From CAYMTN01 sp964393335 (GTDB lineage: Bacteria; Chloroflexota; Anaerolineae; Aggregatilineales; Aggregatilineaceae): 5,361 nt of DNA. The position numbers and the translations under genes are program-made. Under the pieces are notes generated by a model, which worked only from the letters and a program-made list of their open reading frames with translations, had not been told where the DNA came from and made no database searches. The stretch covers positions 1-5,361 of the forward strand of contig CAYMTN010000320.1 of NCBI GenBank assembly GCA_964393335.1. The letters run 5' to 3'. Within the stretch, counting starts at the first letter, position 1. The number at the start of each line of letters is the position of its first letter. Positions 1 through 5,361 of the stretch are shown one piece after another.

Positions 1-53
1 ACACGATCTTTGAAATCTACCCGACTCAGGTCGAAGCTGTCGGCAGTTTCTAG
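1..53 (+). CDS. C-terminal end of a STAS-domain anti-anti-sigma factor (partial, 5' end outside window)
   Basis: Only the last 16 complete codons are present, read from position 3 to a TAG stop at 51-53; they give TIFEIYPTQVEAVGSF. This matches the usual end of RsbV/SpoIIAA-type STAS proteins, where the last helix follows a '-LFxIFxxxxEAL-' strand. It also aligns with the end of the STAS domain in the next gene (LFQIFTDLNQALAA, residues 249-262 there). That internal match is the main support. The role would be a phosphorylatable antagonist that binds the RsbW-like kinase in the cytoplasm. The next gene starts 51 nt after the stop on the same strand, which fits an operon. The phospho-acceptor serine lies outside the window, so the call rests on a short C-terminal segment and on context. 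Confidence 0.6.
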   Translation, partial: TIFEIYPTQVEAVGSF

Positions 54-94
54 CCGGTTTCGTACCCAACCTGCTGATCATTCCAGCCTGGACT

Positions 95-99
95 GAGGA
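95..99 (+). promoter_or_regulatory. Ribosome binding site of the kinase-STAS fusion gene
   Basis: GAGGA lies 5 nt before the ATG at 105, the expected sequence and distance for a Shine-Dalgarno site. It supports 105 as the start. The rest of the 54-104 gap shows no convincing -35/-10 pair, so read-through transcription from the upstream STAS gene is likely. Confidence 0.7.
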
Positions 100-104
100 T
101 AGAT

Positions 105-908
105 ATGCCCCAAGAGAGCCGCCTCGTCATTTCTGCTCGTCTCGAAGATGTGCGTCATGCCTGCGATTTTGTGGTAGAGGCGGCTGAATCAGGCGGGTTG
201 GATGAACGCGCCGTCTATCACTGCCAGATGGCCGTGGACGAAACGCTGACCAATATCATCGAGCACGGGTACGCATTCGAGCAAAACGACGGCCAGGTCG
301 AAATCATCTGCAAGGCCGAAACCGACCAGTTCCTGATCACGATTGTAGACGACAGCCCGGCATTCAACCCCCTGGAACACGAAGCCCCCGATCCGACCGA
401 GCCGCTGGACAGCCGCGAGCCGGGCGGGTGGGGGATTTATTTTATCCGCCGCTTGATGGATGATGTTTCCTACGAACGGGTCGCCGGGCACAACCGCCTG
501 ATCCTGGTCAAACGCCTGCCGATCCCCCAGCGAGCCGCCGCCCAGGCCATTGACGCCGAAAGCGCCTACCCCGTGCGCCCTCTAGACGACCACGCCGCCG
601 TCGTATCCCCGTCCGGTCGGCTCGACAGCAACACCAGCCCGCTTCTCGACCAGATTCTGAACGTGCAGCTTCAACGCGGCGTGACCTGGCTGTTTGTCGA
701 TATGTCGGACGTGGAATACATCGCCAGCAGCGGCCTGAAGGTGCTGGTATCCGCCTGGCGGCGCGCACGCGAAGACAGCGGCGACGTGGTCTTGTGCGGC
801 CTTCAGCCGCGCATTGTCGAGATTCTTGAGATGGTCGGCTTTGACATGCTGTTTCAGATCTTCACCGACCTGAACCAGGCACTGGCCGCCCGCCCCCAAA
901 ATAGCTGA
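105..908 (+). CDS. RsbW-like serine kinase (HATPase_c_2) fused to a STAS anti-anti-sigma domain
   Basis: Two domains typical of partner-switching systems sit in one 267-residue cytoplasmic protein. Residues about 5-137 form an RsbW/SpoIIAB-type GHKL ATPase: N-box with E46 and N50 (DETLTNIIEHGY), a G1-like box at 82-89 (DDSPAFNP, with Ser where Gly is usual after the Asp), and a G2 box at 107-111 (GGWGI) leading into IRRLMDDVSY. A proline- and alanine-rich linker (about 138-160) joins it to a STAS domain at about 163-262. The STAS phospho-acceptor loop is IASSGLKVL, with S208 (codon 726-728) in the position phosphorylated in SpoIIAA/RsbV. Family knowledge says the kinase half phosphorylates STAS serines and can bind a sigma factor or other target; the STAS half antagonises it. 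Whether the two halves act in cis is unknown. RsbW and RsbV are usually separate proteins of about 100-160 residues, so this is a fusion. A good RBS precedes the ATG. The phosphatase gene follows 46 nt downstream. Confidence 0.9.
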   Translation: MPQESRLVISARLEDVRHACDFVVEAAESGGLDERAVYHCQMAVDETLTNIIEHGYAFEQNDGQVEIICKAETDQFLITIVDDSPAFNPLEHEAPDPTEPLDSREPGGWGIYFIRRLMDDVSYERVAGHNRLILVKRLPIPQRAAAQAIDAESAYPVRPLDDHAAVVSPSGRLDSNTSPLLDQILNVQLQRGVTWLFVDMSDVEYIASSGLKVLVSAWRRAREDSGDVVLCGLQPRIVEILEMVGFDMLFQIFTDLNQALAARPQNS

Positions 909-938
909 GCGGTGTCTCGCGCCGGCCTGATCTTCCAC

Positions 939-944
939 GAGGGG
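939..944 (+). promoter_or_regulatory. Probable ribosome binding site of the GAF-phosphatase gene
   Basis: GAGGGG ends 10 nt before the GTG at 955, a somewhat long but acceptable distance. An in-frame TGA at 928-930 rules out any start further upstream than that codon, and no ATG lies between. The next in-frame ATG (979) has no purine-rich site and would cut into the membrane helix, so GTG 955 is preferred. The 909-954 gap shows no clear promoter or terminator. Confidence 0.5.
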
Positions 945-954
945 ACTCAACACA

Positions 955-1059
955 GTGGATAGCACGCTGATCGTCGTAATGGTGGTGGGAGCCACCCTGG
1001 CGGTAGGCGGGGTCGGCCTGGGGCTGATCACCGGCTATTGGCGCGGGCGGGCGCGTGGC
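955..1059 (+). other. N-terminal transmembrane anchor of the GAF phosphatase
   Basis: Residues 4-27 are almost wholly hydrophobic or small (Val, Ile, Leu, Ala, Gly), preceded by one acidic residue and followed by RGRARG. The positive-inside rule places the N-terminus outside and the GAF/PP2C body in the cytoplasm. There is no extracytoplasmic domain, so this helix is an anchor or oligomerisation element and not a classical periplasmic sensor. A signal peptide is less likely because the GAF and PP2C domains act in the cytoplasm. Confidence 0.75.
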
Positions 1060-4000
1060 CTCAGCCAGGCCGACGCGTCCAGCCCGGAACTCGACGTGCT
1101 GGCTGGAGTCGGCAACGCGATCCTCAGCGTGCAGCTCAAGGTCGATGCGCTGTGCGAAGTGATCTACCAGCAGGCGACGCGCATCGTCGATACGTCGAGT
1201 TTCCAGATCGGCCTGTTTGACGGCAAAGATTACGTTACCAAGGTCTGGCTGAAGGATGCCGAACGGCTCGCGCCGCAGCGCTTCGAAGGTCAGGCCGACG
1301 ACGGGATTACCGGGTGGGTACGGCGCACCGGCAGCGGCCTGCTGGTGCGTGACTTCCAGCGCGAATGGGACAGCCTGCCCGCCCGCCCCAGCGGCTACAC
1401 GCAAAAACCCGCGCGTTCGGCCATCTTCGCGCCGTTGATCTCCGGCGGCACGACGCTCGGCGTGCTGGCCGTGCAAAGTGACCGCCCGAACGCCTTCAGC
1501 GACGAGGATATGCGCCTGCTGACGCTGCTGGCCAACCAGGCCAGCGCGGCGATCCGCAACGCGCAAACCTTCGAGGCGGCCCAGGAACGCGCCCGACAGC
1601 TCCGCCTGATCAACGACGTTTCGCGGCAGCTCACGGCGATCCAGCCGCTGCCGGACCTGTTCCGCCAGATCGTCACGCTGATTCACGACGCGTTTGGTTA
1701 TTACGCGGTCAGCATTTTTATCATGGACGATCACGCCGAAACGATCCACCTCAAAGCCAGCAGTCACAAGCAGTTCGACGCCGGTAACCTGGTGCTGAAG
1801 CTCAATCAGGGCATGGTCGGATGGGCGGCAGGCACCCGCCAAACCACGCTGTCGCCCAACGTCAGCGACGACGAACACTATCTGCCGACGGCGAGCCTCG
1901 AAGCGACCCGCTCCGAGATCGCCGTGCCGCTGCTCGTGCAAAACCGCGTGATGGGCGTGCTCGACGTACAGAGCAACCGTGCCGACGCGTTCGGCAACGA
2001 CGACGTGTTCATGCTCGAAACGCTGGCCGGTCAGCTTGCCCTGGCGCTGCAAGAAGCCGAAACCTACCACGCCGAACGCCGCCAGACTGAGCGGATCAAA
2101 GCCATGACGGAAGTCGCCCGCGCGCTGGTCTCGATCTTAAACATCGACGACCTGCTGGACGAAGTGGTCGATCTCGTCACGGAAAACCTGGGGTATGACC
2201 GCGTTCACCTGTTCCTGCGCGTGGGGGATCGCATCGCGTTTCGCAGCGGCAGCGGCGTGCACAGCGGGCGCTGGGCGCTCGAAAAACTCGCCTACGACAT
2301 CCAGGCCGAAGCCGTCATCCCGCGCGTAGCCCGCACCGGCCAGCCTGAGATCAGCGGCAACGTCCTGGCGGGCAACGGCCAGATCGGCCCCGGTGTCGAA
2401 GATACGGTCAGCGAGATAACCGTGCCGATCCGCATCGGATCGCACATCCTCGGTGTGTTTGACATTCAAAGCACCGAGCGCGATGCCTTCACCGGGGACG
2501 ATCTCGGCCTGATCCAGGCGCTGGCGGATACCGTCGCCATCGCGCTGCGCAACGCGACCCTGTTCGCCAACGAATCGCGCCGCCGGATGCTCTCCGAAAC
2601 CCTGCGCGAACTCAGCACCGTCCTGGGGTCGTCGCTGGACCTGAACAGCGTGCTGGACGGCATCATGGTCGGGCTGGAACGTGTCGTGCCGTATACGTGC
2701 GGCCTGATCCTGCTGCACGACGAGGACGACGACCTGTACCAGATCGAGACCGGGCACGGTGATTTTCTCGGTTCGGACAGCGAGGTATGGGTCGAAACCA
2801 TCCCCGCCAGCGAGGTCAGCGACGAACGCCTGATCGACCTGCTGCACCGGCTCAACGCCCACCCGGAAGAATCCAGCGCCCTGCCGCACGATGAAATCCT
2901 GGTGCCGCTCACCATCGCCGGGGAGCGCATCGGGTTCCTGGTGCTGGAACGCATCGGCGCGGACCATTTCACGCCGGAAGATACCGAGATCATCACCACG
3001 TTTGCCAACCAGGCCGCCGTCGCCATCACCAACGCGCAGCTTTACATGGCCCAGCGCGAAGAAGCGTGGGTATCGACCGCCCTGCTGCAAGTGGCCGAAG
3101 CGACCGCCCGCGCGACCGACCTGGACGAAGTGTTGAGCACCGTCGCACGCATCACGCCGCTGCTGGTCGGCGTCGAGTGGAGCGCCGTGCTGCTGGCCGA
3201 TACGCCCGACGCCTTCCGCGTGGTCGAGATCGCGGGCATCGACCCGGCGATCGGTGACGCGATGATCGACTTTGTCATCACGCCGCTGACGTGGCCGCCG
3301 CTGGCCCAACTCAAACAGGAAGGCGCGCCGATCCTGATCGACAGCCACACGGAAAAACCTGCCAACCTGCCCGTTGACCTGCACATCGAGCAGGGAGTCG
3401 CCCTGCCGCTGTTCGCCAAAGGTGAGGTGACCGGCCTGCTATTGATCGGCCAGCGTGACGGCACCGTCCCGATGACCGACCGCAAGATCGAGCTGGTCAG
3501 CGGCATCGCCAACCAAGCCGCGCTGGCTATCGAAAGCGCGCAGCTTGTCGCCGCCCAACAAGAAGAAGCATGGGTCACGACTGCCCTGCTCCAGGTGGCC
3601 GAAGCCGTCAACACGCAGATCGACCCCGACCAGAGCCTCGACACAATCGTGCGCCTGACTCCGCTGCTGGTGGGCATCGAGCGCTGCGGCATCATGAAGT
3701 GGGACGCCACCGAGGAACACTTCACCGGCGGGCCATCGTGGGGCCTCACGGCAGAACACACGCAGGTCTTCGCAAACCTGCTGTTTTCAGAGGAAGACGG
3801 GCGTTTTTTGCTGCAACTGGCCGAATCCGCCGAGCCGACCTCGTGCGGCGCAGGCACCGATTACCCGCTGCCTCCAGTCCTGCACAAACTGTTCGAAAGC
3901 CCGACCCTGCTTGGCCTGCCGCTGATCGCGCGCGGGAACCTCGTCGGCGCGATGCTGGTCGATCATCCCGCGCTCGGCGGCGAAATCGACCCGCGCCGCC

Positions 4001-4869
4001 ACAGCATCCTGAACGGGATCGCGCACCAGACCGCGCTTGCGCTCGAAAACGCCCGCCTGCAAGCCGAAGCGTCCGCCGCGCACCGTTTCGACCGCGAGCT
4101 GGAAGTCGCCCGCGACATTCAGGCCAGCTTCCTGCCGGACCACTATCCCACGGAAGAGGGCTGGGAAGTCGCGGCGGCGTACCGGGCAGCCCGGCAGGTT
4201 GGCGGTGACTTCTACGACTTCTTCCCGATCGACGATCATCACTGGGCGCTGGTCGTCGCGGACGTGGCCGACAAGGGCGTCCCGGCGGCGCTGTTCATGG
4301 CCCTGTCGCGCACGCTCCTGCGCGCCGTCGGCTCGAACCGGCACGCGCCGTCCGACACGCTCGAACGCGTCAATGACCTGCTGCTGCGCGATACGCACAG
4401 CGACCTGTTCGTGACGGTGTGGTACGGCCTGTGGGATTCGCGCAGTGGGCGTATCGTGTATTCCAGCGCCGGGCACAATCCGCCGCTGGTCGTTCACGCC
4501 GACGGCAGCACCGACCTGCTCAATGCGCGCGGGATCGCGTTGGGCGTCGTGCCGGACATCAAGCTGAAGGAAGACGAGATCGTGCTCGCACCGGGCGACG
4601 TGATGGTCGCCTATACGGACGGCGTGACCGAGGCACTGCGCTCGGATAACACCGAGTTCGGCGTAGCGGGCTTGCAGTCCACGCTGGTGACTCTGCGCAA
4701 CAAGCCCGCCAGCGAGATCGCGGAAGGCATCCTCGCGGCAATTGATTCGTTCGTGGCCGGTACGCCGCAGTTTGACGACATCACCATGATCGTGCTCAAA
4801 CATGTGAAGGGTGCGCCGGATACACACAAACATAACCCGTCCCGTGCGCACCTGTTCGGCCACGACTGA
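955..4869 (+). CDS. Membrane-anchored six-GAF sensor with C-terminal RsbU/SpoIIE-type PP2C serine phosphatase
   Basis: The GTG-started 1304-residue protein opens with one hydrophobic helix (about 4-27) followed by the basic stretch RGRARG (30-35), which predicts a membrane anchor with everything else in the cytoplasm. Six GAF domains follow, at about 46-203, 217-368, 382-534, 546-694, 707-862 and 875-1033. Each ends in a helix such as LANQASAAIRNAQ, and GAF1-3 carry the strand motif GVL(A/D)VQS or close variants. After a short charged helix (1038-1055) the PP2C domain begins at ELEVARDIQASFLP (1048-1061). It keeps the expected metal-binding aspartates: D1085 (GGDFYDF), D1103 (VADVADKGVPAAL), D1222 (YTDGVTEAL) and D1274/D1275 (FDDITMIVLK). 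RsbU-like phosphatases use such a domain to remove phosphate from STAS serines, so the likely substrates are the STAS domain of the preceding gene and the upstream STAS protein. GAF ligands cannot be told from sequence; no bilin-binding cysteine motif is evident. The last 20 residues form a histidine-rich tail (H1283, H1291, H1293, H1299, H1303). Confidence 0.93.
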   Translation: MDSTLIVVMVVGATLAVGGVGLGLITGYWRGRARGLSQADASSPELDVLAGVGNAILSVQLKVDALCEVIYQQATRIVDTSSFQIGLFDGKDYVTKVWLKDAERLAPQRFEGQADDGITGWVRRTGSGLLVRDFQREWDSLPARPSGYTQKPARSAIFAPLISGGTTLGVLAVQSDRPNAFSDEDMRLLTLLANQASAAIRNAQTFEAAQERARQLRLINDVSRQLTAIQPLPDLFRQIVTLIHDAFGYYAVSIFIMDDHAETIHLKASSHKQFDAGNLVLKLNQGMVGWAAGTRQTTLSPNVSDDEHYLPTASLEATRSEIAVPLLVQNRVMGVLDVQSNRADAFGNDDVFMLETLAGQLALALQEAETYHAERRQTERIKAMTEVARALVSILNIDDLLDEVVDLVTENLGYDRVHLFLRVGDRIAFRSGSGVHSGRWALEKLAYDIQAEAVIPRVARTGQPEISGNVLAGNGQIGPGVEDTVSEITVPIRIGSHILGVFDIQSTERDAFTGDDLGLIQALADTVAIALRNATLFANESRRRMLSETLRELSTVLGSSLDLNSVLDGIMVGLERVVPYTCGLILLHDEDDDLYQIETGHGDFLGSDSEVWVETIPASEVSDERLIDLLHRLNAHPEESSALPHDEILVPLTIAGERIGFLVLERIGADHFTPEDTEIITTFANQAAVAITNAQLYMAQREEAWVSTALLQVAEATARATDLDEVLSTVARITPLLVGVEWSAVLLADTPDAFRVVEIAGIDPAIGDAMIDFVITPLTWPPLAQLKQEGAPILIDSHTEKPANLPVDLHIEQGVALPLFAKGEVTGLLLIGQRDGTVPMTDRKIELVSGIANQAALAIESAQLVAAQQEEAWVTTALLQVAEAVNTQIDPDQSLDTIVRLTPLLVGIERCGIMKWDATEEHFTGGPSWGLTAEHTQVFANLLFSEEDGRFLLQLAESAEPTSCGAGTDYPLPPVLHKLFESPTLLGLPLIARGNLVGAMLVDHPALGGEIDPRRHSILNGIAHQTALALENARLQAEASAAHRFDRELEVARDIQASFLPDHYPTEEGWEVAAAYRAARQVGGDFYDFFPIDDHHWALVVADVADKGVPAALFMALSRTLLRAVGSNRHAPSDTLERVNDLLLRDTHSDLFVTVWYGLWDSRSGRIVYSSAGHNPPLVVHADGSTDLLNARGIALGVVPDIKLKEDEIVLAPGDVMVAYTDGVTEALRSDNTEFGVAGLQSTLVTLRNKPASEIAEGILAAIDSFVAGTPQFDDITMIVLKHVKGAPDTHKHNPSRAHLFGHD
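1090..4053 (+). repeat. Six-fold tandem GAF domain array within the phosphatase gene
   Basis: The Ala of the closing helix motif (NAQT, EAET, NATL, NAQL, SAQL, NARL) falls at residues 203, 368, 534, 694, 862 and 1033, giving spacings of 165, 166, 160, 168 and 171. The first three units share closely related ends (VQS or IQS, then an AF-x-x-x-D motif), whereas units 5 and 6 form a second, closer pair. Unit 4 is intermediate. The array is a protein-level repeat; the DNA copies are diverged. Confidence 0.85.
3034..4053 (+). repeat. Recent-looking tandem duplication of GAF units 5 and 6
   Basis: Residues 694-747 and 862-915 align without gaps. Shared blocks include EEAWV, TALLQVAEA and TPLLVG, at a fixed offset of 168 residues (504 nt). 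The likeness is visible in DNA too, in the segments starting at 3034 and 3538 (both GCGCAGCTT, then a conserved run through the GAAGAAGC and GGCCGAAGC blocks). Similarity fades in the middle of each domain, where the ligand pocket would lie, so the duplication is old enough for the pockets to have diverged. Confidence 0.7.
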
Positions 4870-4875
4870 TCCGCT

Positions 4876-5286
4876 ATGACGACCGCCTTCGTCTCGGCCA
4901 GTTTTGCGCACAAAGACACGCTGGCTCCTGCCCTGAACGCCATCCGGGCCGCGCTTGACTCGGCAGGGATTCACGCGCACGTCTTCGTCGAGGCGTATGC
5001 CTTCGCGCCGGACCAGCAGCACGCGATGATGGCCGCCACCCAGGCCGACCTGCGCGCCGCCGACCTGCTGATCGCGGAAGTCACCCACAAAGCAATCGGC
5101 GTCGGCATCGAGATCGGGTACGCGGCAGCGCTGGGGATTCCGGTCATTTACGTGCGCCACGCGGACGCGGAGCCGTCTACCACCATCGGAGGATTGGCGG
5201 CGCGCTGCATCGTGTATCGCACGCCCGCCGATCTGCGTGATCAACTCGCCGCCGCCGTGTCCGATTGGCCCGCAATGCGATCATGA
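4876..5286 (+). CDS. Nucleoside 2-deoxyribosyltransferase / DNPH1 (Rcl)-like protein
   Basis: This 136-residue cytoplasmic protein has the small Rossmann-like fold of the nucleoside 2-deoxyribosyltransferase superfamily, which includes 2'-deoxynucleoside 5'-phosphate N-hydrolases. Seen in sequence: a first strand TAFVSASF (3-10), then ADLLIAEVT (62-70) and GVGIEIGYAAALGIPVIYV (75-93). The last two match the signature DVVVAEVTQPSLGVGYELG of mammalian Rcl, where the Glu of GVGYE is the nucleophile; here that is E79 (codon 5110-5112), with D63 and E68 also kept. The Rcl serine in the phosphate-binding SLGVG segment is Ala here (A73), so a 5'-monophosphate may not be the natural substrate. The start is the only ATG near the front, 6 nt after the phosphatase stop and in the same frame, with no Shine-Dalgarno site; translation probably depends on coupling. 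The N-terminus (FVSASFAHKD) also recalls TIR domains, a related fold, but the middle fits NDT better. The exact reaction is unknown. Confidence 0.75.
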   Translation: MTTAFVSASFAHKDTLAPALNAIRAALDSAGIHAHVFVEAYAFAPDQQHAMMAATQADLRAADLLIAEVTHKAIGVGIEIGYAAALGIPVIYVRHADAEPSTTIGGLAARCIVYRTPADLRDQLAAAVSDWPAMRS

Positions 5287-5326
5287 GAAAAATTCGGGAA
5301 GACGTGTCTGATCGAAAACCCAGATG

Positions 5327-5343
5327 ACCCCTGGCGCAGGGGT
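5327..5343 (+). terminator. Hairpin, possible transcription terminator of the operon
   Basis: ACCCCTG and CAGGGGT form a perfect 7-bp inverted repeat around a GCG loop, 40 nt after the last stop codon. The position and GC-rich stem fit an intrinsic terminator, but the following bases (GTTGCTTGCC) hold only a weak T-tract. It could instead be a Rho-independent variant without a strong U-run, a 3'-end stabilising stem, or a leader structure of the next gene. Confidence 0.45.
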
Positions 5344-5361
5344 GTTGCTTGCCGCGCCCGA

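Noticed and set aside
54..104. Possible promoter in the gap before the kinase-STAS gene
   Set aside because: No convincing -35/-10 pair at proper spacing was found; the short gap and common strand favour an operon.
862..2070. Long open frame on the minus strand (402 codons) across the start of the GAF gene
   Set aside because: It lies wholly opposite strongly supported coding sequence with recognisable GAF domains. Its translation is rich in Arg, Gly, Val, Asp and His with no domain motif, as expected of an antisense shadow in GC-rich DNA.
2137..3384. Long open frame on the minus strand (415 codons) opposite GAF units 3-5
   Set aside because: Antisense shadow of the same gene: no recognisable fold, no RBS of note, and composition typical of reverse-complemented GC-rich codons.
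3570..4208. Out-of-frame + strand open frame (212 codons) inside GAF unit 6
   Set aside because: It overlaps the GAF/PP2C frame throughout, is dominated by Arg, Pro and Ala, and has no motif.
4876..4920. TIR domain at the front of the last gene (FVSASFAHKD), suggesting an anti-phage NADase
   Set aside because: The start resembles TIR, but the rest (AEVT, GVGIEIGYA) matches the NDT/DNPH1 family much better, and no defence gene is visible nearby. The two folds are related, so the likeness is expected.
3787..5244. Longest minus-strand open frame (485 codons) opposite the PP2C domain and the last gene
   Set aside because: It spans two well-supported + strand genes and their boundary. Its length follows from the lack of TTA, CTA and TCA codons in the sense strand, not from coding function.
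5283..5327. Tiny open frame (14 codons, MRKIREDVSDRKPR) whose ATG overlaps the last stop codon as ATGA
   Set aside because: The ATGA overlap resembles translational coupling, but the product is very short, has no recognisable motif, and ends right at the hairpin. Most likely chance.
1..5361. CRISPR arrays, tRNA or rRNA genes, insertion sequences
   Set aside because: No short direct-repeat arrays, cloverleaf-like segments, transposase motifs or terminal inverted repeats were seen; almost all of the window is accounted for by coding sequence.

Overview
The window is a GC-rich, densely coded stretch of a bacterial chromosome. All genes lie on the + strand with short gaps (51, 46 and 6 nt), so it reads as part of a single operon. 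The content is a partner-switching (Rsb/SpoIIA-type) signalling module. The style of the proteins (RsbW-like kinase, many GAF domains in series, a C-terminal RsbU/SpoIIE phosphatase, high GC) recalls Chloroflexota of the Anaerolineae type. That assignment is an impression from protein style only, since no marker gene is present.

Layout. 1-53 is the last codons of a gene whose end looks like the C-terminus of a STAS anti-anti-sigma factor. 105-908 encodes an unusual two-domain protein: an RsbW-like serine kinase/anti-sigma ATPase domain followed, in the same chain, by a STAS antagonist domain with an intact phospho-acceptor serine motif. 955-4869 encodes a 1304-residue membrane-anchored protein with one N-terminal transmembrane helix, six consecutive GAF domains at a regular 160-171 residue period, and a C-terminal PP2C-type (RsbU/SpoIIE) phosphatase with its metal-binding aspartates in place. 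4876-5286 encodes a 136-residue protein of the nucleoside 2-deoxyribosyltransferase / 2'-deoxynucleoside 5'-phosphate N-hydrolase (DNPH1/Rcl-like) fold, very tightly placed behind the phosphatase. The final 75 nt hold a perfect 7-bp GC-rich hairpin (5327-5343), a possible transcript end.

How the parts may work together (inference from the families). The GAF array would sense small ligands or protein signals and set the activity of the PP2C domain. The phosphatase would dephosphorylate one or both STAS domains, and the kinase domain would rephosphorylate them. No sigma factor or other output target is visible, so the output is unknown. The DNPH1/NDT-like protein is the non-standard member. Its tight coupling suggests either nucleotide (or nucleotide-signal) processing tied to the switch, or simple co-transcription. 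I see no mobile element, CRISPR array, tRNA or rRNA.
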